From the NCBI RefSeq assembly GCF_016125515.1, contig NZ_WGLO01000024.1, positions 1-33,387 of the forward strand: a stretch of 33,387 nt of DNA. Direction: 5' to 3'. Below, one piece after another: positions 1 to 6,848 of the stretch. This stretch comes from Hyphomonas sp. (GTDB taxonomy: Bacteria; Pseudomonadota; Alphaproteobacteria; Caulobacterales; Hyphomonadaceae). The notes below the pieces were generated by a model. The model saw nothing but the letters and a program-made list of their open reading frames with translations. It ran no database searches and was not told the origin of the DNA. A program made the translations under genes and the position numbers. Within the stretch, counting starts at the first letter, position 1; each line of letters opens with the position of its first letter.

Positions 1-26
1 CGCCGGATAACGCTCAATAATGCCAT
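1..26 (-). CDS. istA: IstA transposase of IS21 family, N-terminal fragment
   Basis: An ATG at 26-24 on the minus strand opens the frame MALLSVIRR, which runs off the left edge. IstA proteins of the IS21 family often begin with a VIRRW-type segment ahead of an HTH region, so this short stretch fits. A GGAG motif lies about 9 nt upstream of the ATG. Only nine residues are visible, so the call rests mainly on the adjoining IS21-like terminus. Confidence 0.55.
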
Positions 27-139
27 GTCCAACACTCCATGGTCCCCCGCTCGCCAAAGCCCGGGACCGGTTCAAACATGGGTCAGTTCTCAGTGGAAAT
101 TTCTGCCCTCCCAGGGTCAATTCTCAACGGCAATCAACA
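1..139 (-). mobile_element. IS21-family insertion sequence, istA-proximal end (partial)
   Basis: The minus strand read from 139 downward begins TGTTGATTGCCGTTGAGA, and it matches the terminus at 33248 in 22 of 26 positions, as expected for the two inverted ends of one IS type. A 13-bp motif is repeated inside the end, GGGTCAGTTCTCA at 80-92 and GGGTCAATTCTCA at 114-126. Multiple internal copies of a terminal motif are typical of IS21 elements. The istA start codon sits 113 bp inside the terminus. The body of the element lies beyond the left edge. No target-site duplication can be tested because the other end of this copy is not in the window. Confidence 0.8.
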
Positions 140-176
140 CGCTGGGCCAGATCGGGCAGATCGGCCAATGCCCTGA

Positions 177-1265
177 TCAGGCGACCGCGCGCCCCATTCC
201 GTCGATACGCGACGGCGCAAGTTCAACGCGATTGCGGCCATTCTGCTTTGCCACGTAGAGCGCCTGATCGGCGCGCTCCAGAGTGGCAATGATGTCCAGT
301 TCGCGGAGCGTCGGCTCGCTGATACCAGCGCTGATTGACACGCTGAACTTTCCGTCTTTGCCCGAAAATCTAAGCTCTGAGACCGCTTCACGTAGCCGGT
401 CGGCCAGGACAGCTGCTTTCGACGTCTCAGTCTCCGGCAGCACAAGCGCGAATTCCTCTCCGCCAAGACGACCCAGCAAGTCCTCGTCGCGGATGTTGCG
501 CGTCACACAAGACACCAGTTGTGTCAGCACTTCATCGCCAACCGCGTGACCATGCACGTCGTTTACCTTCTTGAAGTGGTCGATGTCGAACATCACCGCC
601 GACATCGGCTTGCAGTGGCGGCTGGAGCGCAAGACTTCACGTTCCGCAAAGCGATAGAACGCCCGGCGGTTCAGCGCTTTCGTCAACGGGTCGGTCATAG
701 CCAGATCGAACAGGTCGCACTTGTCATGCTCCGCCTCAATCAGGTCGCGCACCGCATATCGCGCGGCACTTCGGACACAGATGTCCTGGCTCATGATAGC
801 GGCGAAGCTCTGCAACATCTGAAGCTTGTCGTCCCCAAAGACCTGCGGAACGTCACTCAGCAGGCAGAGGGAACCGAACCGTTTTCCATCCGGATCGCGC
901 AGCGGCGCGCCCGCGAAGAAAGCGATCTTCGGCGAAACCGTTACAACGGGGTCCAGAGCAAAGTGAGGCTCTTGGCGGACATCGTGGATCGCAAAGGCGG
1001 ATTGAGCGAGATTGGCATGCATGCAGAAGATGTCGAGCCGCTCGGCGTCTCGGGGATCAACACCATAGTCCGAGCTGTACCAGCTGCGGTAACGTTCATT
1101 CAGCGACGCCAGAACAATAGGAACGCCGAACGCCTGCGCTGCAGTCTGAGCGATCTGCCCGGCAAAATAGCCCTCCGCGCCATTGAGGATCCTGTAGCGC
1201 TGAAGCACCTCGTTCTTCTGCTGTTCAAAATGGGGGAGCGAAAAGATCATGATACGGAACTTCAA
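177..1265 (-). CDS. GAF-GGDEF diguanylate cyclase
   Basis: Predicted soluble diguanylate cyclase that makes cyclic-di-GMP from two GTP. Numbered from the TTG at 1265, residues about 25-185 form a GAF-type sensor domain and residues about 185-350 a GGDEF domain. Visible GGDEF signatures are DPLTKALNRR (192-201), FDIDHFKKVND (226-236) and the active-site GGEEF (268-272). The product-inhibition I-site RxxD is present as RDED (259-262), five residues before GGEEF, so feedback inhibition is likely. There is no membrane segment or signal peptide. The longest frame starts at a TTG; an ATG five codons later (1250) with GAAG upstream is at least as likely. It lies downstream of the acyl-CoA ligase on the same strand with 107 bp between. 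The GAF ligand cannot be read from sequence. Confidence 0.93.
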   Translation of the reverse strand: MKFRIMIFSLPHFEQQKNEVLQRYRILNGAEGYFAGQIAQTAAQAFGVPIVLASLNERYRSWYSSDYGVDPRDAERLDIFCMHANLAQSAFAIHDVRQEPHFALDPVVTVSPKIAFFAGAPLRDPDGKRFGSLCLLSDVPQVFGDDKLQMLQSFAAIMSQDICVRSAARYAVRDLIEAEHDKCDLFDLAMTDPLTKALNRRAFYRFAEREVLRSSRHCKPMSAVMFDIDHFKKVNDVHGHAVGDEVLTQLVSCVTRNIRDEDLLGRLGGEEFALVLPETETSKAAVLADRLREAVSELRFSGKDGKFSVSISAGISEPTLRELDIIATLERADQALYVAKQNGRNRVELAPSRIDGMGRAVA

Positions 1266-1360
1266 ACTGCGTGATTCTGATTCGCAGACTAAAGCGTGAG
1301 CTGTTTAGCATTGGTTATCAGACCAATACCCGTTTAAATACTGAGGTGTACGCCCTGTTC

Positions 1361-1376
1361 CTGAGACCGTTCTCAG
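1361..1376 (-). terminator. Hairpin at the end of the acyl-CoA ligase gene
   Basis: CTGAGA (1361-1366) and TCTCAG (1371-1376) form a perfect 6-bp stem with a 4-nt loop that overlaps the ligase stop codon. No T-run follows on the minus strand, so it is at best a weak or rho-assisted terminator. Confidence 0.25.
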
Positions 1377-3106
1377 CGATTCGGCACCATCGTCCGCAGC
1401 TCCCGGCGCAGGATCTTTCCGATCGGCGACTTGGGCAGCTCCTCCACGAAGTGGATCTGCCGCGGACGCTTGTAACCCGTAAGCTGAACAGCGCAGTGCG
1501 CCAGGATCGCATCCTCGGTCAGGGCCGGATCGCGGCGTACGACGAAGGCATGCAACTCTTCCTCGGAATTGCGGGCCTTGATGCCCGCGCTGGCCGCCTC
1601 CATCACCCCCGGACAGGCGTTCAGCACTTCATCCACCTCGTTCGGGAATACGTTGAAGCCGCCAACCAATACCATGTCCTTGGCGCGGTCCACGATCCGC
1701 AGGTAACCGTCCGTATCCAGCACACCGATGTCGCCAGTGCGCATCCAGCCATCCACAAACGCGGCGGCCGTCTCGTCCGGACGGAACAGATAGCCCGTCA
1801 TCAGCTGCGGTCCTCTGGCAACGATCTCGCCGGGCTCACCAGGCGCGCAGAACCGTCCGTGTTCGTCCATGATCGCAATCTCGGTGCCGGGCAGCGGGAG
1901 GCCCGCCGTCCCCGGACGCTTGCGCGCGTCGTGTGGATTGATGGCGAGCAGCGTCGTGGCCTCGGTCATGCCATAGCCCTCCACCACCTCGGTCGAGGTC
2001 ATCTCGCACCAGCGCTGCGCGATCATGGGATCGAGCGCTGCGGCGCCGGAGATGGTCAGGGACAGGCGCGGCGGGTTCGCCTTGAACCACGGCTCTTCCA
2101 TCAATTTCGCGAACAGCGAATTCACACCCGGGAACATGTCCGGCTGGAATTTCCGGAAGCTCTTTTTAAGGTTTGACAAGGGACGCGGGCTGGGCGCGAG
2201 AACGACATGTACGCCGTGCCGCAGCGCAATGATCGACGCGAACAAGCCAAACACGTGGTAGACCGGCAAGACCAGAAGCATCGTCTTGCCTTCCAGATCC
2301 GTCAGCTGGGGCGCAAGGCTCACGAACTGGTCGATATTTGTGACGAGTCCGGCTTCGGTCAGACGAACGCCTTTCGACACGCCCGTGGTGCCGCCGGAAT
2401 ACTGGTAGATCGCATCGCGGTCCGGCGACAGCTCATCCGTATAAGTAGCCGCCGTCACCGCGAACTGGCCACCCACCTCCAGCGCCTCGCGCAGCGTCAC
2501 ATGCCGGATCGCCAGCGGACGTGCCATTCGCTTGACCTTGTTGAGCAGGAAGTCCAGCCCAGCGCGCTGCAGACCCGGAAAGAAATCGGTCAACGACACT
2601 GAAATCACGTGGCGCACATTCGTGCCGCTCACAGCAGCCTCGATCGTGTCGGCAAACAGGGTCGACCCGATCAGCACTTCAGCCTTGCAGTCGCGCAGCT
2701 GGCGGCGGGTTTCCGTCTCGGTGTAGAGCGGATTGACGTTGGACAGCACAAGGCCGGCACGAAGGATCCCGAGCAGGCAGACCACATAGCTGATACAATT
2801 CGGCGACTGCACAGCGACCACGCTGCCCGGCTTGAGGTTCAGCACTTCGCGGAAATAGCGCGCCAGATCGGCAGACTGCGCTTCGGCTTCGGCAAAGGTC
2901 AGCGTCGCCGACAAGCCGTTCGGCAGCGCCGTCGTCAGGAACGGTTTTCTGCCATGCTTCAGAACGGCTGTCTGGAGAATAGCCTCCAGAGGCTCGGCGC
3001 GATAATCCGCCAGTGAGTTATGGAACGCGAGCGCCTCGGCATTGTAGAATTTCAGGTGCGCCAGCGGAGCGGACTGCGAATGGGAATGGAACGCGCCTGC
3101 ACGCAT
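1373..3106 (-). CDS. Long-chain fatty-acid--CoA ligase (FadD-like)
   Basis: AMP-forming acyl-CoA synthetase of the ANL superfamily, which activates a fatty acid through an acyl-adenylate and then transfers it to CoA. At 577 residues the length is normal. Motifs in order: phosphate-binding loop YSGGTTGVSKG (236-247), EGYGMTEAT (376-384), GWMRTGD (453-459), IVDRAKDMVLVGGFNVFP (471-488) and the catalytic lysine in SPIGKILRR (K564). The LVGGFNVFPNEVDEVL segment is typical of long-chain enzymes of the FadD type. The ATG at 3106 has GAGG 7 nt upstream. Chain-length preference cannot be decided, and other FadD paralogues may exist, so no gene symbol is given. Confidence 0.93.
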   Translation of the reverse strand: MRAGAFHSHSQSAPLAHLKFYNAEALAFHNSLADYRAEPLEAILQTAVLKHGRKPFLTTALPNGLSATLTFAEAEAQSADLARYFREVLNLKPGSVVAVQSPNCISYVVCLLGILRAGLVLSNVNPLYTETETRRQLRDCKAEVLIGSTLFADTIEAAVSGTNVRHVISVSLTDFFPGLQRAGLDFLLNKVKRMARPLAIRHVTLREALEVGGQFAVTAATYTDELSPDRDAIYQYSGGTTGVSKGVRLTEAGLVTNIDQFVSLAPQLTDLEGKTMLLVLPVYHVFGLFASIIALRHGVHVVLAPSPRPLSNLKKSFRKFQPDMFPGVNSLFAKLMEEPWFKANPPRLSLTISGAAALDPMIAQRWCEMTSTEVVEGYGMTEATTLLAINPHDARKRPGTAGLPLPGTEIAIMDEHGRFCAPGEPGEIVARGPQLMTGYLFRPDETAAAFVDGWMRTGDIGVLDTDGYLRIVDRAKDMVLVGGFNVFPNEVDEVLNACPGVMEAASAGIKARNSEEELHAFVVRRDPALTEDAILAHCAVQLTGYKRPRQIHFVEELPKSPIGKILRRELRTMVPNR

Positions 3107-3165
3107 GGATCGCCTCTATATCTGTGAACGGCGCCCACCTTTTCATAATATGGTTTGAAAACGCC

Positions 3166-3197
3166 GCAGGCGCGGGCATCAATTTGCCCGCGCCTGC
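3166..3197 (-). terminator. Strong hairpin downstream of the CAP-domain gene
   Basis: GCAGGCGCGGGCA (3166-3178) and TGCCCGCGCCTGC (3185-3197) pair perfectly over 13 bp with a 6-nt loop. On the minus strand the stem is followed after four bases by TTTT, so it probably ends transcription of the CAP-domain gene that stops at 3228. It also lies upstream of the ligase gene on the same strand. Confidence 0.6.
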
Positions 3198-3227
3198 TAA
3201 CGTATCATCAAGGATTGGCGCAGCCGC

Positions 3228-4013
3228 TCAGTTCAGATGAACGTAAGGCCCGCGCAGGGTGTAGATGTCCTGACCGACGGCCACATCGAGGTCGAGGAAG
3301 CCTTCGAGCGACCGGCCTTGCGCGCCGCTGATCCGCCGGCCCGATCCACGTGCCAGTGGAGTGCCCTGCTTGTCGCTGAGCGACCAGCTGACCGGCGTCA
3401 TGTCATCGCTGAACAGGTCGGCCTGGATCAGGGTCGAGCCATTCATCCGGCTCGGAAGAGGCTTTTCGAGCGCGCCATCGATCCGCGCGAACAGCTGCAC
3501 CACATAGATTTTTCCGCCAGCCACATATGTGCCCATGCCCGCATGGGTGAACCCACGCCGCAGATTCTCGGCATTGTCGGCGTCGGACTGGATTGCCGAA
3601 TGGATTTCCTCGGCCGACGCGCGGGCATCAAGCACAGCAAGACTGCTTCCGAACGATCCGATGAGCGCAGAGCGCTCAGCCATGCGAACCTTGTCGAGTA
3701 GCGAAGCGCCGGACGGATCGGCGTAGCCGACATAGCCGCGCAGCGCCATGTCGCGGGCATGTGCTTCGGCAACGGATGCGAGACCAGCGTCGTTCGCCAG
3801 CGGCGCGAGCGCGGACTGCATGCGTGTCGCGTTGGCGAGATCGAGCAGTGCACCATCGACATTGCGCTGGCTGACCGGACTTCCCGAAATCTCTGCCGCC
3901 TGGGCGAAGCTCACAGGGGTCGGTTTTGTTTCAGCAGTCGCCAATCCGTGCGCCGCAAGCGCCAGCACCAAGAGTGACATGGAAATGGAAGAGCGTTGTA
4001 ACATAACTGTCAC
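3228..4013 (-). CDS. Exported CAP-domain (SCP/PR-1-like) protein
   Basis: Predicted exported protein of about 261 residues. A hydrophobic signal peptide (LLVLALAAHGLATA) precedes a CAP-like domain with the pattern LANATRMQSALAPLANDAGL, followed by AEAHARDMALRGYVGYADPSG, a late HAGMGTY and YVVQLFAR. In most bacterial CAP proteins the second segment contains a His before the PDG-like turn (HxxPDG); here that position is Tyr (GYADPSG), so metal binding may be altered. About 90 residues of unassigned beta-rich sequence follow. The frame stays open to a TTG at 4040, but a GTG at 4013 has AGGA 5 nt upstream and is preferred; an ATG at 4004 is also possible. CAP roles vary widely, so the function is unknown. 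Confidence 0.8.
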   Translation of the reverse strand: MTVMLQRSSISMSLLVLALAAHGLATAETKPTPVSFAQAAEISGSPVSQRNVDGALLDLANATRMQSALAPLANDAGLASVAEAHARDMALRGYVGYADPSGASLLDKVRMAERSALIGSFGSSLAVLDARASAEEIHSAIQSDADNAENLRRGFTHAGMGTYVAGGKIYVVQLFARIDGALEKPLPSRMNGSTLIQADLFSDDMTPVSWSLSDKQGTPLARGSGRRISGAQGRSLEGFLDLDVAVGQDIYTLRGPYVHLN

Positions 4014-4044
4014 AATGTTCCTGTGACGCATTTGTGTCAAGCAT

Positions 4045-4060
4045 GTACAGTGTGCTGTAC
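4045..4060. promoter_or_regulatory. Perfect palindrome with T-run between divergent genes
   Basis: GTACAG-TGTG-CTGTAC is a perfect 6-bp inverted repeat followed at once by seven T on the plus strand. It sits between the CAP-domain gene (minus) and the 2OG oxygenase (plus). It looks like a small intrinsic terminator, but no plus-strand gene lies upstream for it to end. A regulator operator is the other reading. Confidence 0.4.
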
Positions 4061-4115
4061 TTTTTTTGTATCCTTTCGATTTGACGCAGTCACGCGGCCG
4101 CTTGCCTACATGCTT

Positions 4116-4133
4116 TTGTCATGGCGCCGTCAT
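4116..4133 (+). promoter_or_regulatory. Candidate PhoB box upstream of the 2OG oxygenase
   Basis: TTGTCAT-GGCG-CCGTCAT has the spacing of a Pho box (two 7-mers separated by 4 nt) and matches the CTGTCAT consensus at 12 of 14 positions. Ten bases further on is TACCGT (4144-4149), which keeps the T1, A2 and T6 positions of a -10 element, and the ATG follows at 4174. This is the best of three similar sites in the window. Confidence 0.55.
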
Positions 4134-4173
4134 GTAACTGCCCTACCGTTTCCCAAACGACCGGGCTGGCGCC

Positions 4174-5019
4174 ATGACGATTTCGATCGACGACGAACTG
4201 ATGACCTTCACCTGGGTACGCCTTCGCGCTGGTATCGAGCCGTTCGAAGTGCGCAGGCTTCTTCGTCTGAAGGGGCTCACCGAGCCTCAGATCCGCGCCC
4301 TCATGCAGGAAGCTTATGATGGTCGGCGCCCGGTCTCGGACGTCCACCACCCGGCCCTCGTCCGAGCGGCCATAACCCTTCGCGAGCAAACCCATCCCGA
4401 CATCCATCGCGTGCCGGTCGGCAAGGCACAGCTCTATGTCTGGAACAATTTCCTGCGGCCAGAAATCTGCGACAGCGTCGTCGACCTGATCGACCAGCAA
4501 TTGCGTGCCTCCACCACAGCAGACACGTTCGGCGATCCGAAGATCCGCACGTCCCGCACCTCCGACATAGGCATGCTGGGCCACGATCTCATCATGCAGC
4601 TGGACGAGCTGATGGCCGAAGCGATCGGAATCCATTGGTCCTACAGCGACATCACACAAGGTCAGCGCTACGATCTCGACCAGGAATACCGCGCGCACTA
4701 CGACTATTTCGTGCCGGGCTCGCACGAACACCAGGTGTACTGCCAGCTACTGGGCCAGCGCACATGGACCTTCATGATCTATCTCAACGACGTCGAAGAA
4801 GGCGGGGGCACGCGGTTTCGGCGGCTCGAACGCACCATCCTGCCCGAAAAGGGAAAAGCGGTGCTCTGGAACAATCTGAACCCGGATGGCTCAGTCAATC
4901 CGTACACGATCCATCACGGCATGAAGGTTCGCAAGGGCCGCAAGTACGTAATCACCAAATGGTTCAGGGAGCGCGGATGGGGCGAAATGTTTCCATCTGA
5001 ATACTACACGAACCTGTAA
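4174..5019 (+). CDS. 2OG-Fe(II) oxygenase, prolyl 4-hydroxylase family
   Basis: Predicted iron- and 2-oxoglutarate-dependent dioxygenase with a P4Hc-type double-stranded beta-helix in the C-terminal two thirds (about residues 85-266). The iron-binding HxD is HYD (H175, D177), the distal histidine is in TIHHG (H247 by alignment with the HaGxPV pattern), and the 2-oxoglutarate lysine is K257 in GRKYVITKWFRE. RTSRTSD (125-131) matches the RTS substrate-loop motif. The first 80 residues lack a recognised domain. No signal peptide is seen, so it should be cytosolic. The substrate could be a protein prolyl or another residue. The Pho-box-like site 41 bp upstream hints at phosphate control. The ATG at 4174 has no good Shine-Dalgarno; an ATG at 4201 is an alternative. 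Confidence 0.88.
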   Translation: MTISIDDELMTFTWVRLRAGIEPFEVRRLLRLKGLTEPQIRALMQEAYDGRRPVSDVHHPALVRAAITLREQTHPDIHRVPVGKAQLYVWNNFLRPEICDSVVDLIDQQLRASTTADTFGDPKIRTSRTSDIGMLGHDLIMQLDELMAEAIGIHWSYSDITQGQRYDLDQEYRAHYDYFVPGSHEHQVYCQLLGQRTWTFMIYLNDVEEGGGTRFRRLERTILPEKGKAVLWNNLNPDGSVNPYTIHHGMKVRKGRKYVITKWFRERGWGEMFPSEYYTNL

Positions 5020-5056
5020 TTGTTGCCGATCCGACACAAGTTCGGCTGAAAAGCCG

Positions 5057-5074
5057 GTGTCACGCAACCGTCAT
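5057..5074 (+). promoter_or_regulatory. Candidate PhoB box upstream of the surface lipoprotein gene
   Basis: GTGTCAC-GCAA-CCGTCAT keeps the 7-4-7 Pho-box layout and matches CTGTCAT at 11 of 14 positions. It lies 131 bp before the ATG of the lipoprotein gene. No convincing -10 element follows at the usual distance, so the transcription start is not identified. Confidence 0.45.
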
Positions 5075-5151
5075 CTAAACTTGCGGCAACTGTTGCAATC
5101 GTTTCTTAAGGCTCTGCTCGCGGGTAGGCGGGTGTCATCGTCTGAAATGCG

Positions 5152-5169
5152 CGGCGGACGTCTCCGCCG
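5152..5169 (+). other. Hairpin in the lipoprotein leader
   Basis: CGGCGGA (5152-5158) and TCCGCCG (5163-5169) form a perfect 7-bp stem with a 4-nt loop in the untranslated leader, 36 bp before the ATG at 5206. It could stabilise the 5' end of an abundant mRNA. No T-run follows, so a terminator is unlikely. Confidence 0.35.
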
Positions 5170-5205
5170 AAGCGCCCGCAAAGGGATCAGGACGGAGACT
5201 TCTAC

Positions 5206-6771
5206 ATGCTGAAACTCAAACCTTTCCGGTCGGCGCTGCTTGGTTGCGCGGCCGTAGGCATCCTTGGCGCCTGCAGCGGCTCCAGCGATGTGGCTTCGCC
5301 CGGCGTCGGTGCCTTCGTGCCCGCCCCCACGCCGACGACGCCCACCCCGACCACACCCACCCCGACCACGCCAACTCCCGGCACGCCCGCCGCGGATTGC
5401 CCGGCTGGCTTCTCCAACGTCGGCACCGTTTCCAACAAACGCATCTGCCAACTGCCGTCCACCATCACCGGCAATCTCGTGGTTCCCGCGCGTGCTGGCA
5501 CAATCTACTCCATCAGCGGCCGCACCCAGGTCGGCACCGACCAGGGCCCGAACCCGCTCAGCCCGCTCACGGGCAGCGCCGCCGGCATCCTGACCGTCGA
5601 AGCCGGCGTCACGATCTTCGGCAACTCGGGTCTGGACTACCTCCTCGTGAACCGCGGTTCGCAGATCTTCGCTGAAGGCACGCAAACCAACCCGGTCATC
5701 ATGACCAGCCGGCAGAACGTCGAAGGCACCGCCACCGACACGTCTATCGGCCAGTGGGGCGGTCTCGTGATCGCCGGCCGCGGCCCGACCACGGACGGCT
5801 GCACCACGGCGTCCGTCACTCCGCCGAACATCGCCTGCGAAGCGCAGGTTGAAGGCACCAACGGCTTCTACGGCGGCAACTCGACCGCCGATAACAGCGG
5901 CCGCATCCGCTACCTGCGCCTCTCCTTCTCCGGCTTCGAACTGGCGCCCGGCAACGAGCTGAACGGAATCACCCTGGCCGGCGTTGGCTCGGGCACCACG
6001 ATCGACCACGTCCAGCTTCACAACAGCTCGGATGACGGCATCGAAATCTTCGGCGGCAACGTCAACCTGAAACACCTCGTCATTTCTGGCGCGGATGATG
6101 ACGGCTTTGACCTTGACTCCGGCTGGCGCGGCGCTGCTCAGTTCGGGATCATCTACCAGCGTACCGGCGGCGGTGACCGTGGCTTCGAAGCCAGCTCGCG
6201 GGGCACGAACACCACGGACTTCTTCTCGCGCCCGACCTATTCGAACTGGACCATCGTGGCCCGTTCGTCGGCGACCACGGGCCGTGCACTGACCTTCAAC
6301 AGCGGACACACGGGCCGGGTCTACAACTCGGTTATCACGGCGGCTGACGGCTCCACCAAGCAGTGCATCAACCTTGATGGCGCTGTGACGCTCACCAACG
6401 CCAGCTACGGCGCTGCGGGCTCCACCACGCCGACCGGCCCGATATTCAACTCGGTATTCCTGTCCTGCGCCGGTGGCAGCTATCACGGATCGGGCACGCT
6501 CACGGACGCCCAGGTCCAGGCCCAGGTTGAAGCCGGCACGAACATTGTCGTCGGAACTTCCACGCTGACCGGTGGGTTCATCAACGGCGCGAACGAAACT
6601 GCGGTGCCTGCGTCGACCTTCCCGACCTTTCTGAACACCGGCGTGGGTCTGTCGGGCTCGACCACCACGAACTTCCTGACCCCCGTCACCTATATCGGCG
6701 CCGTGCAGAACGCCTCCGATACCTGGTACGCGGGCTGGACCTGCGGCATCCCGGGCCAACCGGCCTGCTGA
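5206..6771 (+). CDS. Large surface lipoprotein with parallel beta-helix-like repeats (ElpS-like)
   Basis: A 521-residue lipoprotein. The signal peptide ends in the lipobox LGAC (C23) with Ser at +2, so no inner-membrane retention signal is seen. A Thr/Pro linker of PTPTT units (41-60) leads to a long Gly/Asn/Thr/Ser-rich region (about 95-480) with short strand-turn repeats such as GILTVEAGVTIFG, GIEIFGGNVNLKHLVISG and GFDLDSG, which suggests a right-handed beta-helix. Five Cys pairs or singles, including a C-terminal Cys, could form disulfides. GGAG lies about 9 nt before the ATG. It precedes a TonB-dependent receptor and the T2SS operon, the arrangement I recall for Caulobacter ElpS, a T2SS-secreted lipoprotein induced by phosphate starvation. 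Identity with ElpS is inferred from context, not from an alignment. Confidence 0.8.
   Translation: MLKLKPFRSALLGCAAVGILGACSGSSDVASPGVGAFVPAPTPTTPTPTTPTPTTPTPGTPAADCPAGFSNVGTVSNKRICQLPSTITGNLVVPARAGTIYSISGRTQVGTDQGPNPLSPLTGSAAGILTVEAGVTIFGNSGLDYLLVNRGSQIFAEGTQTNPVIMTSRQNVEGTATDTSIGQWGGLVIAGRGPTTDGCTTASVTPPNIACEAQVEGTNGFYGGNSTADNSGRIRYLRLSFSGFELAPGNELNGITLAGVGSGTTIDHVQLHNSSDDGIEIFGGNVNLKHLVISGADDDGFDLDSGWRGAAQFGIIYQRTGGGDRGFEASSRGTNTTDFFSRPTYSNWTIVARSSATTGRALTFNSGHTGRVYNSVITAADGSTKQCINLDGAVTLTNASYGAAGSTTPTGPIFNSVFLSCAGGSYHGSGTLTDAQVQAQVEAGTNIVVGTSTLTGGFINGANETAVPASTFPTFLNTGVGLSGSTTTNFLTPVTYIGAVQNASDTWYAGWTCGIPGQPAC
5326..5385 (+). repeat. Four 15-bp in-frame repeats coding the PTPTT linker
   Basis: Three units of ccNacNccgacNacN code PTPTT and a fourth diverged unit codes PTPGT. 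The units are multiples of three, so changes in copy number would alter the length of the linker between the lipid anchor and the beta-helix without breaking the frame. Confidence 0.75.
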
Positions 6772-6786
6772 TCCGAACTGCGACGA

Positions 6787-6813
6787 CCGGGGGCCCATCG
6801 GGCCCCCGGTTTT
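6787..6813 (+). terminator. Rho-independent terminator between lipoprotein and TonB receptor
   Basis: CCGGGGGCCC (6787-6796) and GGGCCCCCGG (6800-6809) form a perfect 10-bp stem with loop ATC, followed by TTTT. It starts 16 bp after the lipoprotein stop codon and 36 bp before the receptor ATG. Partial read-through would give much more lipoprotein than receptor mRNA. Confidence 0.85.
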
Positions 6814-6848
6814 CTGCATCATCCCAATTTTTATCAGGGCCCAATCCG

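Noticed and set aside
4023..4040. A Pho-box-like repeat on the minus strand before the CAP gene
   Set aside because: Only 8 of 14 positions match, and the implied promoter would start inside the coding region.
5071..6822. A 583-codon minus-strand frame opposite the surface lipoprotein gene
   Set aside because: Arg/Gly/Ala-rich shadow with no motif; the plus strand has a lipobox, ribosome site and repeat fold.
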